The translations under genes and the position numbers were made by a program. Shown piece by piece: positions 7,842-14,882 of a stretch of DNA of 33,395 nt; within the stretch, counting starts at the first letter, position 1, and every line of letters starts with the position of its first letter. The DNA comes from a virus: the IMG/VR virus record IMGVR_UViG_3300032053_000289, positions 1 to 33,395 of that record; one strand, 5' to 3'. The notes under the pieces are model-generated. The model had not been told where the DNA came from, did not search any database, and saw nothing but the letters and a program-made list of their open reading frames with translations.

Positions 7842-8981
7842 ATGCCCAAACCACACAATTGTAAAATCTGTGATGAAAAGATTGCGGGCTTCAAAAAACT
7901 TTCAGAACACATTAAGAAGGCGCACAAGATTTCATCTCTTGATTATTATGTAAACCATAACCGCGAAGGTGTAAGACCCCTGTGCCGTCACTGTGGGCAG
8001 GAAACAAGGTTCGTGAGTCTCAGTAGGGGATTCAAACAATTCTGTCCAAACCATGCAAGGATTGCAGAATCAATCGCGGGAAAAAACAAAACACCAAAAA
8101 GTATTATTATCAAAAATATGACAAAACCATCGCCACTTCGTCAGGGAATTGTTGACTATGTAACATCACTTGGTTCTAGCATAAAAGTCGAACCATCAAT
8201 AAAAGATACATTTCCAGATTGTTCTTTTGACGTTAGCATTTGGATTCCGTCTAAAAAACTCGCGATCGACGTTCGTGACTTAGGAATGATCAGAAACGAA
8301 GAATCTGATGTTTTCGATAGAAAGCTTTCAAGGTACAAATTTCTAGAATGTAAAAAATTAGGAATTAAACTCATTCAAATTTTTTCAGATGAATGGATGA
8401 ATTCAAACGAAGTATGTAAATCAATGATTTCTCATTCGTTAGGTAAGACAAAGATATCACTCAATGCCAGGGATTGCGACGTTAAATTAATCACTGCCCG
8501 TGAAACAAAACCATTTCTTAAAGAAAGTCACGTTTCAGGACCAACAAATGCATCATACCATTTTGGATTGTTTCATTTTAAAGAAGGTCTAGTGTCTGTT
8601 GTAACTGTTAGAATTCCAATTCAAAAAAAATGGGGCAAAGTTGCCGAACTTGCAAGAATGGCTACAAAACCAAACGTCACTGTACGTGGCTCTGCTTCAA
8701 AATTGTTAGAACACGTTAAAAAATTGACAAAAGGTTTGGGATATGAAGGCGTTCTTTCGTATGCAGAGTTACGATTCGGCGAAGGTAAAGTATACGAAAA
8801 TTGTGGATTTACACTTGCCGGTGAATCAATGAATAATTATTGGTACACTGACGGCACGCGTCGATACGATAGGTTCAAGTACCGTGCCCAACCCGGAAAA
8901 ACTGAAAAAATTGTCGCTATTGAAAACGGCGTTCGTTCTGTGTGGGGTTGTGGAAATAACATATACGTTTTGAAGTTTTGA
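7842..8981 (+). CDS. Free-standing homing endonuclease, zinc fingers plus Vsr-like nuclease domain
   Basis: A 379-residue protein. Residues 7-30 are a C2H2 finger (CKIC, then HIKKAH) and residues about 48-67 a second Cys/His cluster (CRHC, then FCPNH). Residues about 120-195 follow the pattern of phage Vsr/EDxHD nucleases (FDVSIWIPSKKLAIDV, then KLGIKLIQIFSDEW). Residues about 200-360 match the C-terminal domain common in these phage endonucleases (ARDCDVKLI, FLKESHVSG, GSASKLL, YENCGF). The active-site strand is unusual: the usual AIE...NGLYWHSE is here AIDVRDLGMIRNEE, so the Glu is Asp and the His is missing. It is inserted between the capsid terminator and the next gene, a typical target neighbourhood. 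No Shine-Dalgarno site is visible. Probably catalytically weakened or dead. Confidence 0.8.
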   Translation: MPKPHNCKICDEKIAGFKKLSEHIKKAHKISSLDYYVNHNREGVRPLCRHCGQETRFVSLSRGFKQFCPNHARIAESIAGKNKTPKSIIIKNMTKPSPLRQGIVDYVTSLGSSIKVEPSIKDTFPDCSFDVSIWIPSKKLAIDVRDLGMIRNEESDVFDRKLSRYKFLECKKLGIKLIQIFSDEWMNSNEVCKSMISHSLGKTKISLNARDCDVKLITARETKPFLKESHVSGPTNASYHFGLFHFKEGLVSVVTVRIPIQKKWGKVAELARMATKPNVTVRGSASKLLEHVKKLTKGLGYEGVLSYAELRFGEGKVYENCGFTLAGESMNNYWYTDGTRRYDRFKYRAQPGKTEKIVAIENGVRSVWGCGNNIYVLKF

Positions 8982-8986
8982 ATCAA

Positions 8987-8992
8987 TATTTA
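8987..8992 (+). promoter_or_regulatory. TATTTA box 5 nt before a start codon
   Basis: TATTTA ends exactly 5 nt before the ATG of the HExxH protein gene, which has no Shine-Dalgarno site. The same hexamer stands 4 or 5 nt before three other starts (12339, 22683, 23270). It may be a promoter -10 giving a near-leaderless message, or an initiation signal. Confidence 0.3.
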
Positions 8993-8997
8993 GATTC

Positions 8998-9543
8998 ATG
9001 CAAATAAAAAAAGAAGAAGATTACGATTTCCTTAGACAGGAAATTAAATCTGAATTTCCAAAATTTAAAATCATTCGTAAAGACTTATCAACGTTTATGA
9101 AAGCGATTGATTTCTCATTAAAGATCATCACGTTTGGTAAGATGAAAACCTTTATGAATAGTTTTGTTACGACAATTGGCACAACAATGTACGTTCCCAA
9201 GTCGTGGTTAAATTCTCCTGTCACATCACGATTATCAACGATGAGACATGAACGCGTACACATGAGACAGTCAAAAAAGTATGGCTCGTTTCTATTTTCG
9301 TTCTTGTATCTTTTCTTCCCACTTCCAGTTTTGTTCGCTAGTTATAGACGTAAATTTGAACAAGAAGCGTACGAAGAATCAATTGCATCCATGTATGAAT
9401 ATTATGGAATTGATATGATTAAACAGAAGATTGTTCGAGATCGAATTATTGATCATTTTACGTCGGCTGAATATTTTTGGACGTGGCCTTGGAAGAAATC
9501 GTTGAATGAATGGTATGACACTGTCATAAGAAAGTTTGAATAA
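8998..9543 (+). CDS. Putative membrane-associated zinc metallopeptidase (HExxH)
   Basis: A 181-residue protein with HERVH at residues 84-88, preceded by MR and followed by a hydrophobic span (FLFSFLYLFFPLPVLFASY, about 98-116), then EQEAYEES at 121-128. HExxH with a downstream Glu in a helix about 35 residues later is the zinc-site arrangement of gluzincin-type metallopeptidases. The EQEA(Y)EE pattern with a membrane segment recalls small membrane proteases. The N-terminus is basic and helical with no signal peptide, so a single membrane hairpin or monotopic placement is possible. It starts 16 nt after the endonuclease gene and has no clear ribosome site. Substrate unknown; it could act on the host envelope or on membrane proteins. 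I cannot name the family. Confidence 0.65.
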   Translation: MQIKKEEDYDFLRQEIKSEFPKFKIIRKDLSTFMKAIDFSLKIITFGKMKTFMNSFVTTIGTTMYVPKSWLNSPVTSRLSTMRHERVHMRQSKKYGSFLFSFLYLFFPLPVLFASYRRKFEQEAYEESIASMYEYYGIDMIKQKIVRDRIIDHFTSAEYFWTWPWKKSLNEWYDTVIRKFE

Positions 9544-9544
9544 G

Positions 9545-9838
9545 ATGAAATTAACGAAAAGCAAATTGAGACAAATTATCAAAGAAGTAACTGTTGGTGA
9601 AAGGCTTCCGAGCGAAATTGTTACTTTTAACATTGAAGTTCAATTTGGTATTGAAGAATTGATAGATGAAGTTGGTCCTGATCGTGCAGCCGAACTTGCA
9701 TTACTTGTATTTAAGTCAAGAAACATAAATTCACAAATATCTAATATGATAGAACAAGAATTTAAAGCTGAAATGGATGATCGTGGTTTACCTTTTGCAA
9801 TTTTATTAAATACAAAAATTACAAAAAAATCTTCTTGA
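9545..9838 (+). CDS. Small protein with shared targeting-like N-terminus
   Basis: A 97-residue protein. It begins MKLTKSKLRQIIKEV, the same amphipathic pattern found at 2419, 2934, 32735, 33017 and 33263, with IIKE and VGE as possible gp21-type cut points. The remaining ~75 residues look like a folded alpha/beta unit (EIVTFNIEVQFGIEEL, AAELALLVFKSRN, PFAILLNTKI). It starts one base after the HExxH gene's stop codon (TAAG-ATG), so the two are probably co-translated. If the N-terminus is a capsid-targeting peptide, this would be an internal head protein encoded far from the head cluster. Function otherwise unknown. Confidence 0.7.
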   Translation: MKLTKSKLRQIIKEVTVGERLPSEIVTFNIEVQFGIEELIDEVGPDRAAELALLVFKSRNINSQISNMIEQEFKAEMDDRGLPFAILLNTKITKKSS

Positions 9839-9944
9839 GTTTCACGATAATCATTGAATTAAATTCAATAGTTTCCTATGTTTGATTATTTCCAAATCAC
9901 GTGTGTCATTCTGAGTGCCTCATAAAATCATTTTTACCATTTGT

Positions 9945-9973
9945 TTGTACACCGCGTCATTAGAAAGTATATT
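9945..9973 (+). promoter_or_regulatory. Possible promoter for the single-gene unit
   Basis: TTGTAC (9945-9950) and TATATT (9968-9973) are 17 nt apart in a 182-bp gene-free gap. They would give a leader of about 40 nt that contains a short CGGC/GCCG hairpin and a GGAG ribosome site before the ATG at 10021. The -35 match to TTGACA is poor, so this is a candidate only. Confidence 0.35.
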
Positions 9974-10020
9974 CAATCTAACGGCAAACAAACAAGCCGA
10001 AATAATGGAGAAAATAAAAC

Positions 10021-10287
10021 ATGAGTTACTATGATATTCAGAATAAGAACGCCCGCATTGGAACGAGACTTGATCGTTCTGGAAAGCTTCGTACTGAAAC
10101 GCAGCGTCGTGATGAGGGAACTCTTCAGATGGCGGTTTCTACCGATCAACGTGCAAACAGCACGAATCTTTTCATTGATTCGGCTGACTGGGATTCAAAC
10201 GTTCAGTTGAACGGTCGACAGGCTCGATCGTTGTATCGATTGCTTCGTAAGCATTTCGGTAAGGCTGGCAAGTCACGCACTGCCTAA
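10021..10287 (+). CDS. Small basic protein, own transcription unit
   Basis: An 88-residue, Arg-rich hydrophilic protein with few hydrophobic residues in its first half (KNARIGTRLDRSGKLR). The second half has NVQLNGRQARSLYRLLRKHF, which looks like a helix that could bind nucleic acid or a partner. Codon choice (CGT/CGA Arg, AAG Lys, TTC Phe) resembles that of the major capsid gene more than that of its neighbours, which suggests strong expression. GGAG lies about 10 nt before the ATG. A candidate promoter lies upstream and a clear terminator lies 26 nt after the stop, so it is the one gene here that appears to be its own unit. I do not recognise it. Confidence 0.75.
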   Translation: MSYYDIQNKNARIGTRLDRSGKLRTETQRRDEGTLQMAVSTDQRANSTNLFIDSADWDSNVQLNGRQARSLYRLLRKHFGKAGKSRTA

Positions 10288-10312
10288 GTTTGAGACTTTC
10301 TTAAGATAGGAT

Positions 10313-10348
10313 AAACGAACCATGATTGTGAAATTGTGGTTCGTTTTT
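10313..10348 (+). terminator. Strong rho-independent terminator
   Basis: AAACGAACCA pairs perfectly with TGGTTCGTTT through 10 bp around a 14-base loop and ends in a T5 run. It directly follows the small basic protein gene and separates it from the downstream genes and tmRNA. Confidence 0.85.
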
Positions 10349-10368
10349 AATTATACGAAGAGGTAATA

Positions 10369-10665
10369 ATGAAAAGCATTGTTGATGTTGGAATCATACC
10401 AACAAAGGTGATTAGTTCATCATTAAATGATCGATGGAGGAGCGTAGATTTAAAGTTCTCCATTGATGAAAAAATTGGACTTTTTGCGTCCGCTGAAGAT
10501 TGTTTGGGTTTGATTATCGTTGATTCGTTTATGTTTTCAAATAATGAATTAATCATTGATGAAAAAATTTCTGACAATTTGTGTTCACATAGGTTTTCAA
10601 TTTTGAAAGAAAAACAAAACGAACTTGCTTTATCATTTGAACCAAATGTGAGGTATCGATCATGA
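10369..10665 (+). CDS. Unknown small protein
   Basis: A 98-residue protein with mixed alpha/beta character and no motif I recognise. The sequence has a beta-rich start (SIVDVGIIPTKVISSSL), then a run with KIGLFASAEDCLGLIIVDSF. The ATG follows GAAGAGG by 6 nt, a good ribosome site, directly after the preceding terminator. The stop overlaps the next start by 4 nt (ATGA), so the two genes are coupled. Accessory gene of unknown role. Confidence 0.6.
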   Translation: MKSIVDVGIIPTKVISSSLNDRWRSVDLKFSIDEKIGLFASAEDCLGLIIVDSFMFSNNELIIDEKISDNLCSHRFSILKEKQNELALSFEPNVRYRS

Positions 10666-10874
10666 TAATGAATTTAAGTGCAACTGAATTATTATTTGTT
10701 TATAATCTGATTAAGCAAAAACAAACAAACCTAACTCAATCTGAAGCGTTGGTGTATGATGATTTGTTACAACGATTTCACGATAGTATAATTTACGCAC
10801 TATCAAATACATACAACAAGCAACATTTTGAACGTTGGATAAAAAACGAAGAGGAGAAAATTAGTAAATTATAG
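10662..10874 (+). CDS. Unknown small helical protein
   Basis: A 70-residue protein, probably all-helical (ATELLFVYNLIKQKQ, YDDLLQRFHDSIIYAL, HFERWIKNEEEKI), with no cysteine and no membrane span. The start overlaps the previous stop as ATGA, and an alternative ATG lies two codons in. Its stop is only 15 nt before the mature 5' end of the tmRNA, so the tmRNA may be cut from the same transcript. Function unknown. Confidence 0.6.
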   Translation: MIMNLSATELLFVYNLIKQKQTNLTQSEALVYDDLLQRFHDSIIYALSNTYNKQHFERWIKNEEEKISKL

Positions 10875-10889
10875 AAATAAATTTTATAT

Positions 10890-11280
10890 GCGCTGGTAAA
10901 GGTTTCGACAGGGTGTTAAAATTTGAGAATGCATGCACCGGTGCACGAGGGTCCGGTTAATAACCCAAATGACGTATAACTGCAAACGATAATAGCAGCC
11001 TTCCACTAAGCCTCGCGGCCTAGGTGGGATGGGCGGGAACAGCCTTGAAACAGAAAGTTCCATAACCCAATCGTGAAACAGGGGAAAGTTAACATATGCG
11101 CGAATTGAAGTATGTTAAACAGGGAATGCAACGTGGCGACAAACCTGAAGCGTCGAGGACGCTATAAAATCTGAATGTTGGCACGGTAATCTTGCTTGCG
11201 GATGAAAAATGCAATCTAAGCATGTGAATGATGTTTCAAACAAGGCATTTTGGACGCGGGTTCGACTCCCGCCCAGTGCA
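10890..11280 (+). ncRNA. ssrA: tmRNA (one-piece), phage-encoded
   Basis: Transfer-messenger RNA, which rescues stalled ribosomes and adds a degradation tag. The acceptor stem is GCGCTGG (10890-10896) with CCAGTGC (11273-11279), discriminator A 11280. The third pair is G-U (10892 with 11277), the alanyl-tRNA synthetase identity signal. The T arm is GCGGG-TTCGACT-CCCGC (11256-11272). The 5' end carries the conserved GGTTTCGACAGGG, and the 3' part has CTAAGCATGT, whose GCATGT pairs with GCATGC at 10931-10936 as in helix P2. The resume codon is GCA at 10982. The tag reads ANDNSSLPLSLAA, then TAG (11021-11023). The bases after the discriminator are CGA, so CCA is not encoded and must be added. The region between contains several G/C-rich hairpins fitting the pseudoknots. 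No smpB is seen in this window. Confidence 0.96.
10982..11023 (+). other. tmRNA tag reading frame
   Basis: Thirteen codons, GCA AAC GAT AAT AGC AGC CTT CCA CTA AGC CTC GCG GCC, then a TAG stop. The frame gives ANDNSSLPLSLAA. The start (AND) and the LAA end match bacterial tags; the C-terminal LAA is the signal read by ClpXP-type proteases. The middle is Ser/Leu/Pro rich and lacks the usual ENYAL core. Confidence 0.9.
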
Positions 11281-11315
11281 CGATAATTATCTAAACATAA
11301 ATTAGGATATAAATT

Positions 11316-11495
11316 ATGACATCGATGAAAGAAAATTTGTTAGAGTTAATTGTGATTAAAGAAAATGCAATTCATAGAGCGAACGAAAATGGCATTGATG
11401 CATCTTCTTTAAAGGAAGAATTACAAGATCTTGTTAGTAAATTCAACTCAGCAAACGAAGCTGTTGAAAGTTCAAAATCAATTTTAAAAGGATAA
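11316..11495 (+). CDS. Small helical protein (59 residues)
   Basis: The ATG at 11316 follows AGGAT by about 8 nt and opens a 59-codon frame that stops one base before the next gene's ATG. The product is acidic and helical, with a heptad-like pattern (ENLLELIVIKENAIHRANE, then SLKEELQDLVSKFNSANEAV), so it may form a short coiled coil. It begins 35 nt after the tmRNA. The spacing to its neighbour and the good ribosome site support a real gene. Function unknown. Confidence 0.65.
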   Translation: MTSMKENLLELIVIKENAIHRANENGIDASSLKEELQDLVSKFNSANEAVESSKSILKG

Positions 11496-11496
11496 T

Positions 11497-11727
11497 ATGA
11501 CACAAGAAATTCAGCGAATAGATTTATATAAACCAATTGCCAGTAATCGTATTGTGTCAGCACCCCTCGTTCTTAGAATTGGTGTTACACCAAGCGCCCC
11601 AAACGTTGAAGGTGGGACATTAAGTAGTTCAATGAAAATTGAAGAATATGTTTTACTGTCTGCTCTTCCTGAAGAAATTCAACGGCGAGTAAGAATGTCG
11701 ATTGATGTCCTAGTAGCTGGAAGGTAA
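11497..11727 (+). CDS. Unknown small protein
   Basis: A 76-residue protein without recognised motifs. The first half is beta-like (NRIVSAPLVLRIGVTPSAP); the second holds EEYVLLSALPEEIQRRVRMS, a helix that may be a protein or DNA contact. AAAGGAT precedes the start by 5 nt, and the gene abuts the 59-residue gene upstream and the methyltransferase downstream, so all three should be on one message. Role unknown. Confidence 0.65.
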   Translation: MTQEIQRIDLYKPIASNRIVSAPLVLRIGVTPSAPNVEGGTLSSSMKIEEYVLLSALPEEIQRRVRMSIDVLVAGR

Positions 11728-11732
11728 TCCGA

Positions 11733-12323
11733 GTGTCACATCACGGATATATTCCAATTGTTAAACAACGACTTCAAACATTAAAACATAGTCCATCAAT
11801 TATTGAAATTGGTGTTGATCGTGGTGTAACGTTTTTATCATTAGTAACGTTTCTTGCTAGAACACGTCCAGAATTTCTTGCCGTTGGCGTTGATATTCTT
11901 GTGCAAGAATCAGTTTCAATTCAAATGCAAAATTTAGATTTGCAATCAAAACAACAATCATTTCTTGTTACCGGTAATAGTTTAAGTGTTTTACCAAATA
12001 TGATTAATCAAGGAATGAAATTTGATGTAATCTTACTCGATGGTGATCACAATTATCACACTGTTTCGCAAGAGATGAATTTCATTACAAGTTTAATTCG
12101 TGACGATGGAGCAATTATCGTTGATGATTATGATGGTCGTTGGGGTGATCGTGATCTATTTTATCATGATCGTCCCGGATATGAAGACGTCGCATCAGCG
12201 ACAAAACCAGTTGTAACTGAAAAACATGGTGTTAGACCCGCTGTTGATGAATGGTTGGAGAAAAACACACAGTGGAAAAAAACAAAACCTTTGTTGGGTG
12301 AACCTGTTATGTTAATTCGCTAA
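11733..12323 (+). CDS. Class I SAM-dependent methyltransferase (Methyltransf_24-like)
   Basis: A 196-residue Rossmann-type methyltransferase. The SAM-binding motif I is IIEIGVDRGVTFLSL near residues 24-38. An acidic VGVDI follows the second strand. The later strand FDVILLDGDHNYHTV and the GAIIVDDYDGRW segment are typical of this family, which often modifies sugars or small metabolites. It starts with GTG after GGAAGG. Lying between small unknown genes and the endolysin, it could modify a host glycan, a virion sugar or DNA; the sequence does not tell which. The fold is secure, the substrate open. Confidence 0.8.
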   Translation: MSHHGYIPIVKQRLQTLKHSPSIIEIGVDRGVTFLSLVTFLARTRPEFLAVGVDILVQESVSIQMQNLDLQSKQQSFLVTGNSLSVLPNMINQGMKFDVILLDGDHNYHTVSQEMNFITSLIRDDGAIIVDDYDGRWGDRDLFYHDRPGYEDVASATKPVVTEKHGVRPAVDEWLEKNTQWKKTKPLLGEPVMLIR

Positions 12324-12328
12324 CAACC

Positions 12329-12334
12329 TATTTA
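12329..12334 (+). promoter_or_regulatory. TATTTA box 4 nt before a start codon
   Basis: TATTTA precedes the endolysin ATG by 4 nt. The only SD-like bases (AAGG) lie too close to the ATG to act normally. This is one of four starts with the hexamer at this spacing. Confidence 0.3.
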
Positions 12335-12338
12335 AGGT

Positions 12339-13124
12339 ATGCGAACACTATATTTGGGTTTATCAGGTGATGATGTTAAGGCTTGGGAGTATTTCTTATT
12401 AGGGCTCTCGAAAAGTGGCATTGTTGTTGATGGAAAATTTGATCAGATTACAGTTGATGAGACAAAAAAGTTTCAACAACGCGTTGGATTTAAGGGTGCC
12501 GATATTGATGGTTCGGTTGGGCCAAAAACGTTAGGTAAGGCCATGCAGATGGGATTTAATCCCATGACTGATGATCGAGTAGATGAATCAAGTCCAAATT
12601 GGCCACTAAAACCTATCGGACTTGTTCAATTGACGTCTGCACAACGTGAACAATTGTTTGGAAAATTCACGTTTGTACCGTCGCCATCTGATGCAAACCC
12701 TGAAGGAATTACGATCACAGACGATTGGGCAAAATTAAATGTTGTGACAGTGGATATTCCTCAATTAAAAAACATAACAAAAAATACAATTAAGTTTCAT
12801 AAATTAGTTGCCCCTCAGGTAAAAGCGTTTTTTGAAGAGGTTGAACGAGAGGGTCTTCTAGATTTAATTCTGACATGGAATGGTTCCTATGTTCCACGAT
12901 ATATTCGTGGTTCTCGTGAACGGTTGTCGAATCACTCGTGGGCAACGGCATTTGATATTAACGTCAAGTGGAACATGCTAGGTACACAGGGTGCACTCGT
13001 AGGTGAAAAAGGATCAATAAGAAAATTAATCCCAATTGCAATTAAGCATGGCCTCTATCCCGGGATATGGTTTGCGAACCGGCCGGATTCGATGCATTTC
13101 GAAATTTATAAAATTATAAAATAA
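12339..13124 (+). CDS. Endolysin: peptidoglycan-binding domain plus M15 peptidase
   Basis: A 261-residue cell-wall hydrolase. Residues 5-72 are a PG-binding repeat domain (GLSGDDVKAWEYFL, then KFQQRVGF, then DIDGSVGPKTL). Residues about 150-260 are an M15-type zinc peptidase: SNHSWATAFDIN supplies His199 and Asp206, and MHFEI supplies His253, together the metal site of VanY-like D-Ala-D-Ala/L-Ala-D-Glu peptidases. It probably cuts peptidoglycan stem peptides for lysis, or locally during entry if virion-bound. There is no signal peptide, so a holin or baseplate route is needed; no obvious holin is adjacent. The gene starts 15 nt after the methyltransferase. Very confident of the domain pair, less of the lysis-versus-entry role. 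Confidence 0.9.
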   Translation: MRTLYLGLSGDDVKAWEYFLLGLSKSGIVVDGKFDQITVDETKKFQQRVGFKGADIDGSVGPKTLGKAMQMGFNPMTDDRVDESSPNWPLKPIGLVQLTSAQREQLFGKFTFVPSPSDANPEGITITDDWAKLNVVTVDIPQLKNITKNTIKFHKLVAPQVKAFFEEVEREGLLDLILTWNGSYVPRYIRGSRERLSNHSWATAFDINVKWNMLGTQGALVGEKGSIRKLIPIAIKHGLYPGIWFANRPDSMHFEIYKIIK

Positions 13125-13202
13125 AATCAATCAAACGTCATTTTACGTTATCTTCCTTGTCTGACAGTGTAATATATATTAGCCAAGACTTAGGAGAAAA
13201 AA

Positions 13203-14873
13203 ATGGCGTTGATTATTGATCCAGATTATTTAACAGGTTCAGTTGCTGATGATGGTTCTAAGAACGTATATATCAATACGTTATCAGGGACAGTTAAATT
13301 GGTGACAATTGATGCCCTTACGACTGATGGTGTCACATTAAAGGCGTTATACTCATTCCTTAAAGAGCAATGGAGAAATGATCCACAGGCAAAAAATCTA
13401 GCGGCGTTTCCATTTCCACTTGTTCCCATTACTGACGAATCTTTTGAATTTGTTGATGGTTGGGACTTTGCCAACGACACTAGTCGATATTTAATTAGAA
13501 ATGCAGGCTGGACAGTTAGAAATGCCTCAGCCGCCGCCGTAACACAAAAATGGGCCGGCGTTATTGGTCTTGGCAGTATTGAATCAAATGATCAATTATA
13601 TTTTAATCAGCTCTCTGGTTCAACTAACGTTCAATTACTTGGACAAGTAAATCAAGCTGTTCAAATTTTAAGTGATTCTAACGGTGATGGTAACTATGAT
13701 TTTGACAATCGTAATTCATTCCGAATATTTGTTCGTGAACAGGCACAAATTTATGATGATGCAAACTTGGTCGACATCGGTGTTAGTCAATTAGATAGCA
13801 TTGCATATCGTTTTCCAATTGGAACATCAACAGATCTTAAGATTACAAATGCAGATAGTCTAGTTTCAGGTACAAATTATCCATATTCTGAAATTAACAT
13901 TAGATATCTTTCAGGAACATTTAGACGTGCCGTTGATACAACGGGTATTGCAAGAACATTTGGTATCGTTATTGATGTCGGAACACACTCTGGTAATGAT
14001 GGATCATTTATCGTTGGAACAAATACTCTTACGTCTTCGGCGGGTGGTATTTCAGGTTCAAATTTCGTTGGTGGTACGTTAATTGTTCACAGTGGAACAG
14101 GCGCAGGCACGTATAATTTGGCCGGCAACGTTCCTCAAAATGGACGTCAAATTGACATTGCGTCAACATTTCCTTCAACGATGACAAGTGCGTCTTTTAC
14201 GTTGTACAAATCATCGTCGCTTGCCGCAACCGCTGAAGAGATTTATGAAAAGGTTCAATATTTGTTGCGTCAAAACACAAACATTAACTCAGTTGCTACA
14301 GGTTCACAAAGTCGATTTGTAACTGGCAAAACTGCCGACCTTTTGCTTCGTTTTGTTGGTGAAACACTAGAGGCCGGTACGTACGATCCCGTGAATCCAA
14401 TTTCAGGCTCAGCGCCAGGAGTTATTATTGAAGGGTTTACCGCTGGTGACACGAACAGGTTAGTGTTTAGAGATCAAGGCGGAACGAATAGATCGTATCC
14501 TTTCGTTGCTATTTTGACACTTCAATTTGGATCAAATTTAACTACCGACACCGACGCAAGATACTGGGTATATTTCACAACGCTCCCAGGTGCTTCAGAT
14601 GATTTTGGTCAATCAGGGGCATTAATTGTTGACACTGCGGCAGGTGCAGATATGTCAGGTTCTGTTTCCGCACAATCATCAATTCAACACACATTCAATT
14701 ATGATGCTAACGTACAAGGTGGTAGAACTGCCGGTGTCGATGCAGATATTACAGTTGTTGCAATTGGATTAAACTCTGGTCAATATGTTAGAGCACTTGG
14801 TACGATTGCTAGATCTACAGCAAATACTGTTTCATTGGTTGCTGCGCTTGAACGTAACTACAGCAATCCATAA
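13203..14873 (+). CDS. Tail or baseplate structural/fibre protein
   Basis: A 556-residue protein rich in Gly, Ser, Thr, Asn and Asp, low in Cys, beta-strand heavy, with an N-terminal part (residues 1-130) that has an ordered mixed fold (ALYSFLKEQWRNDPQAKNLAA). Long beta regions follow, typical of phage virion fibres and adhesins. There is no catalytic motif. The C-terminus ends AALERNYSNP, and the next gene ends in a similar R-Q-Y-L-N-P, hinting at related trimer tips. GGAG lies just upstream of the ATG. It starts the block of tail fibre genes after the endolysin. Likely a fibre or baseplate-linked protein; family not recognised. Confidence 0.7.
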   Translation: MALIIDPDYLTGSVADDGSKNVYINTLSGTVKLVTIDALTTDGVTLKALYSFLKEQWRNDPQAKNLAAFPFPLVPITDESFEFVDGWDFANDTSRYLIRNAGWTVRNASAAAVTQKWAGVIGLGSIESNDQLYFNQLSGSTNVQLLGQVNQAVQILSDSNGDGNYDFDNRNSFRIFVREQAQIYDDANLVDIGVSQLDSIAYRFPIGTSTDLKITNADSLVSGTNYPYSEINIRYLSGTFRRAVDTTGIARTFGIVIDVGTHSGNDGSFIVGTNTLTSSAGGISGSNFVGGTLIVHSGTGAGTYNLAGNVPQNGRQIDIASTFPSTMTSASFTLYKSSSLAATAEEIYEKVQYLLRQNTNINSVATGSQSRFVTGKTADLLLRFVGETLEAGTYDPVNPISGSAPGVIIEGFTAGDTNRLVFRDQGGTNRSYPFVAILTLQFGSNLTTDTDARYWVYFTTLPGASDDFGQSGALIVDTAAGADMSGSVSAQSSIQHTFNYDANVQGGRTAGVDADITVVAIGLNSGQYVRALGTIARSTANTVSLVAALERNYSNP

Positions 14874-14882
14874 AGGCAACTA

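Noticed and set aside
13125-13202. AACGT...ACGTT hairpin after the endolysin as a terminator
   Set aside because: Only five pairs and no T-run.
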